Shown here: in pieces, positions 5,586 through 7,736 of the stretch
How the letters are laid out: each line of letters opens with the position of its first letter
Position numbering within the stretch: position 1 is the stretch's first letter
Assembly (NCBI GenBank): GCA_903877345.1
Contig: CAIRDL010001075.1
Location: forward strand, 1-7,736
DNA: 7,736 nucleotides
DNA from: an uncultured Oscillochloris sp.
GTDB taxonomy: Bacteria > Chloroflexota > Chloroflexia > Chloroflexales > Chloroflexaceae
Reading direction: 5' to 3'
Notes under the pieces: model-generated
Databases searched by the model: none
What the model was told of the DNA's origin: nothing
What the model saw: only the letters and a program-made list of their open reading frames with translations
Position numbers and translations under genes: made by a program

Positions 5586-6534
5586 GAGCGTGGCCGGTAT
5601 GGTGCAGGAAGACATCGCCTAAGCTGGGCCGCGCAACGGTAACATCGTCAACCTGAAAGCTCTTCCCACTAGCGACACTAAGCACCTCAGCCAAACGCCG
5701 ACTGCCGCTATCCACATAGATCATCACCACCCCACCCTCTGCATCGGTGGTAGCCCGTTCGACAAAGGGCAGTTTCGCCACCACACTGGCGAAATCGGCC
5801 ACACTGGCGAAATCGGCCCCCTGACCGCGCACCCGGATCACGTCCGCACCAAGGGCCGCAACGAGCGCTTCCGGTTGCCCATCAGCGACGACGCGCCCCT
5901 GGTCAACAATGCCGACGCGCCCCGCCAGCGCCTCCGCTTCGTCCATATAATGCGTCGTCAGCAGCAGCGACAGACCACGGGTGCGGTTCAGGTCACGGAT
6001 GTAGCCCCAGATTCCCACCCGGTTCTGCGGGTCAAGCCCCTGCGTCGGCTCGTCAAGGAAGAGGATGGCGGGTTCAGTCATCAGGCCACGGGCCAATTCG
6101 AGGCGACGCTTCATGCCGCCTGAATAGGTGCGAACGCGCCGGTCAATCGCGTCGTTCAGTTGCACCAAGTCAACCAATTCGCCAATGCGGCGGCGGCGCT
6201 CGCTACTAGACTGACGGTAGAGCTGCCCGTGAATGTTAAGAACCTCGCGCCCGCTGAGATCTTGATCAACCGCAATGTCCTGAAACGTGACCCCAATCGC
6301 CCGGCGCACCTCATCAGCGGCGCGCACGACATCATGCCCGGCCACGCGGGCCGCCCCCGCCGTCGGTTGAATGAGCGTGGTCAGGATGCTGATCGTGGTG
6401 GTCTTGCCCGCTCCGTTTGGCCCCAACAGGGCAAAGATCATCCCCACCGGGACGGAAAGATCGATCCCGTTAATCGCTGTCACTTCACCATAGCGCTTCA
6501 CCAAGCCACGGGCCTCGATGGCAAGTTCAGTCAT
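5572..6534 (-). CDS. ABC exporter ATP-binding protein, DrrA-like
   Basis: This 320-residue cytoplasmic ATPase drives the permease encoded next in the same direction (97 bp gap). All nucleotide-binding motifs are present: Walker A GPNGAGKT (38-45), Q-loop Gln85, signature YSGGMKRR (137-144), Walker B ILFLDEP with D-loop GLD (157-168), and switch His195 in TTHYMDEAEAL. The extension after about residue 230, ending in RPSLGDVFLHHTG, is the regulatory tail typical of DrrA/CcmA-type exporters, and total length fits DrrA. The ATG at 6534 is chosen because the protein then starts at the usual distance before the first strand; a TTG at 6570 would add 12 non-family residues. Its Shine-Dalgarno sequence is poor. 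Residues 240-245 and 246-251 are identical (ADFASV), from an 18-bp tandem duplication. The last three residues and stop codon come from the heptamer array. A CATAAT at 6605-6610 (minus) is a weak promoter candidate. Confidence 0.95.
   Translation of the reverse strand: MTELAIEARGLVKRYGEVTAINGIDLSVPVGMIFALLGPNGAGKTTTISILTTLIQPTAGAARVAGHDVVRAADEVRRAIGVTFQDIAVDQDLSGREVLNIHGQLYRQSSSERRRRIGELVDLVQLNDAIDRRVRTYSGGMKRRLELARGLMTEPAILFLDEPTQGLDPQNRVGIWGYIRDLNRTRGLSLLLTTHYMDEAEALAGRVGIVDQGRVVADGQPEALVAALGADVIRVRGQGADFASVADFASVVAKLPFVERATTDAEGGVVMIYVDSGSRRLAEVLSVASGKSFQVDDVTVARPSLGDVFLHHTGHALRDA
5782..5817 (-). repeat. 18-bp perfect tandem duplication inside the ATPase gene
   Basis: The 18-bp unit at 5782-5799 is repeated exactly at 5800-5817. 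It is in frame and duplicates six residues, ADFASV, at 240-251 of the ATPase, in the linker between the nucleotide-binding domain and the C-terminal tail. The exact DNA identity points to a recent event. Confidence 0.9.
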
Positions 6535-6676
6535 GACCAACACTTTCGTCTGTACCCATACCAGGGTCAAATACTACTCGATCAGGGTTCTTCCGCCACC
6601 GTCTATTATGCACCATGTAAATTGCTGCATGCGCTGTTGGAGATGAACGCTTGTACGTCCAGTGGAACATGACAAA

Positions 6677-6696
6677 GGCGGGGGATCGCCCCCGCC
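6677..6696 (-). terminator. Rho-independent terminator of the CBS-ACT gene
   Basis: GGCGGGGG (6677-6684) and CCCCCGCC (6689-6696) form a perfect 8-bp GC stem with a 4-nt loop. In the minus sense it is followed by TTTGTCATGTT and lies 33 bp after the stop codon of the CBS-ACT gene (6730). It separates that gene from the exporter operon. The rest of 6535-6676 contains no gene. Confidence 0.75.
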
Positions 6697-6729
6697 CTGA
6701 CTGAAGCGATGCCTCGCAGCATCCACCCG

Positions 6730-7377
6730 TTAGGCATGGCTCATCCGCACATCAACCACGCGTTCGACCACAGGGGTGATCAGTTCACGTGTCTCTTCGG
6801 GGGTGAGACCGGCGACCTTGAAGGTGACGGTACTGTGACCGGGGGACTCGCCGGTGAAGGTGCCGAGTGCCAGAATATTGCCGCCCGCCCCCGCGATTAC
6901 GGCGGTAAGCTTGGCAAGCTGACCAGGTTCATCAAGCATCCGAATCTCGCAGCGCACGCCGGTATCGCGGGCGCCCATGAGCTCAAGCAAAATCTTGAAC
7001 AGGTCAGTCTCGGTGATCATCCCGACGACATCGCCGCCGCGCATAACGGGCAACCCACCGACGCGCTGGTCGGCCATGATCCGGGCGGCCTCCTCAATGG
7101 GCGTATCCTCGGTGAGCGTCAACACCGTGTGGGTCATGATCGGTTCGACCGTTAGCTTGCTCAACAGGTAATTCAGCTCCCAGATGCTTAGAGTAGTCGC
7201 ATTCGAGGGCGAAGCGTTGAGCAGATCCTTCATCGAGACGATGCCGATGAGTTTGCCGTGGGCGATAACGGGAACGCGGCGGATATGTTCAGTACGCATC
7301 AGGTGGAGGGCGTCATTCAGTGGTGTGTCAGGGCTGACACTGATCACGGGACGACTCATACGTTCGCCGACAAACAT
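6730..7377 (-). CDS. AcuB-like protein with two CBS domains and an ACT-type domain
   Basis: This 215-residue cytoplasmic protein has two CBS domains and a C-terminal ACT-like domain, the order and length of Bacillus AcuB (about 214 residues). CBS pairs bind adenine nucleotides and ACT domains bind amino acids or similar ligands, so a sensory or regulatory role is likely. CBS1 covers about 7-55 (ISVSPDTPLNDALHLM, then RRVPVIAHGKLIGIVSMKDL) and CBS2 about 78-131 (TVLTLTEDTPIEEAARIM, then GGLPVMRGGDVVGMITETDL). The ACT-type region spans 139-212, beginning at VRCEIRMLDEPGQLAKLTAV. The start is certain: a full AAAGGAGG lies 5 nt before the ATG. The gene appears monocistronic, with its own -10 box near 7450 and a hairpin terminator at 6677-6696. 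No acetoin or acetate genes are nearby, so the AcuB resemblance is architectural only and the target is unknown. Confidence 0.92.
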   Translation of the reverse strand: MFVGERMSRPVISVSPDTPLNDALHLMRTEHIRRVPVIAHGKLIGIVSMKDLLNASPSNATTLSIWELNYLLSKLTVEPIMTHTVLTLTEDTPIEEAARIMADQRVGGLPVMRGGDVVGMITETDLFKILLELMGARDTGVRCEIRMLDEPGQLAKLTAVIAGAGGNILALGTFTGESPGHSTVTFKVAGLTPEETRELITPVVERVVDVRMSHA

Positions 7378-7382
7378 GGTTG

Positions 7383-7390
7383 CCTCCTTT
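7383..7390 (-). promoter_or_regulatory. Near-perfect Shine-Dalgarno of the CBS-ACT gene
   Basis: The minus strand reads AAAGGAGG, 5 nt before the ATG at 7377. It is by far the strongest ribosome binding site in the window and suggests high translation. The exporter genes and the lipoprotein gene have weak sites or none. Confidence 0.9.
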
Positions 7391-7446
7391 CAGGCCATTG
7401 TGCAGAAGAGTGGTGCTGATAGGGGATTAGGCACCGGCCTACCTAT

Positions 7447-7452
7447 ACTATA
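7447..7452 (-). promoter_or_regulatory. Candidate -10 box of the CBS-ACT gene
   Basis: TATAGT on the minus strand sits in the small palindrome CTATAGTATAG. It would start transcription near 7440 and give a leader of about 60 nt. The -35 region at 17 bp (TTAGTC) is poor, so this site is tentative or may need an activator. It lies between the CBS-ACT gene and the 3' end of the probable transposase. Confidence 0.4.
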
Positions 7453-7492
7453 GCACGGCCCGATACGGGGACTAATTGTTGCGAGGTGAGCG

Positions 7493-7736
7493 TTACCGTT
7501 TGGGGACTACCTCCCCCAACCCCTCCGGCGGCCAGTCGAGCAATTGCCCCCGGCAGATCTGCGCCATTGGCACTTTGCTCACGTCGTAGCCGGCCAGTTC
7601 CAACGGACACTTCCCACGAATCCGCTTTTGCGCGTCCTGGGTGAAGGGCGTGAAGCGGTAACACCACTCAAACACTGCCAGATAGGTCTGTGCCGTCTCG
7701 ATCCGGTCGAAGCCGCAGAAGTTCTGGTAGTGCTGC
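7493..7736 (-). CDS. Probable DDE transposase, C-terminal part, 5' end outside the window
   Basis: The minus-strand frame is open from the window edge (first full codon at 7735) to a TAA at 7493-7495, giving 80 residues that begin QHYQNFCGFDRIETAQTYLA. The pattern of a Tyr/Phe-rich helix, then YRFTPFTQDAQKR, then GKCPLELAGYDV parallels the end of integrase-core transposases, where Asn-Phe/Phe-Arg-Pro is followed by Gly-Lys-x-Pro and an Ala-Gly pair. The distal DDE glutamate would lie near or before the start of this fragment, so it cannot be confirmed. No start codon or terminal inverted repeat was identified; if an insertion sequence is present, its end should lie between about 7391 and 7492, next to the CBS-ACT promoter. 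An internal ATG at 7675 is in frame but is probably only a methionine-like artefact of the partial view, since the frame continues upstream. An unknown conserved protein is the alternative. Confidence 0.5.
   Translation of the reverse strand, partial: QHYQNFCGFDRIETAQTYLAVFEWCYRFTPFTQDAQKRIRGKCPLELAGYDVSKVPMAQICRGQLLDWPPEGLGEVVPKR

Noticed and set aside
6565..6570. TTGACC on the minus strand as the -35 box of the ATPase gene
   Set aside because: At 17 bp downstream the sequence is GAAAGT, which is not a credible -10 box.
6160..6672. 170-codon open frame on the plus strand opposite the ATPase
   Set aside because: It mirrors a fully motif-bearing ATPase gene, shows no family resemblance and ends in the intergenic region without gene-like signals.

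Overview
The window is GC-rich bacterial DNA with ordinary gene density. Protein style (an AcuB-like CBS-ACT protein, a proline/threonine-rich lipoprotein linker, a DrrAB-type exporter), GAGACGC/GCGTCTC palindromes and heptamer arrays between genes would fit a filamentous anoxygenic phototroph or relative in the Chloroflexota. That placement is an impression from reading; there is no rRNA or marker gene to prove it.

Layout. Positions 1-249 hold the 3' end of a short-chain dehydrogenase/reductase (+). A complete beta-class carbonic anhydrase (285-929, +) follows 35 bp later, probably in the same transcript. The next 356 bp have no gene. They hold a composite palindromic repeat (935-994), a good sigma-70-type promoter (1079-1106) and a leader of about 170 nt in front of an unrecognised 139-residue protein (1286-1705, +), which ends at a strong GC hairpin (1756-1790). 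A PIG-L/LmbE-family zinc deacetylase (1921-2796, +) follows.

From 2802 onward all genes lie on the minus strand. Read in their own direction they are: the C-terminal end of a probable DDE transposase (7736-7493), an AcuB-like CBS-CBS-ACT protein (7377-6730) closed by a hairpin terminator, a DrrA-type ABC ATPase (6534-5572), its DrrB-type ABC-2 permease (5474-4719), and a lipoprotein substrate-binding protein of the peptide/nickel type (4523-2802). The last converges on the deacetylase gene with only 5 bp between stop codons.

The ATPase and permease should form one exporter. The solute-binding lipoprotein has no matching importer permeases here and its own promoter, so it is probably an independent orphan. 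No clearly new multi-gene system is visible. The least ordinary features are two arrays of a 7-nt repeat in both orientations bracketing the permease gene (one supplies the ATPase stop codon), a probable leaderless start for the lipoprotein, an in-frame 18-bp duplication in the ATPase, the composite palindrome at 935-994, and the uncharacterised protein with its long leader.
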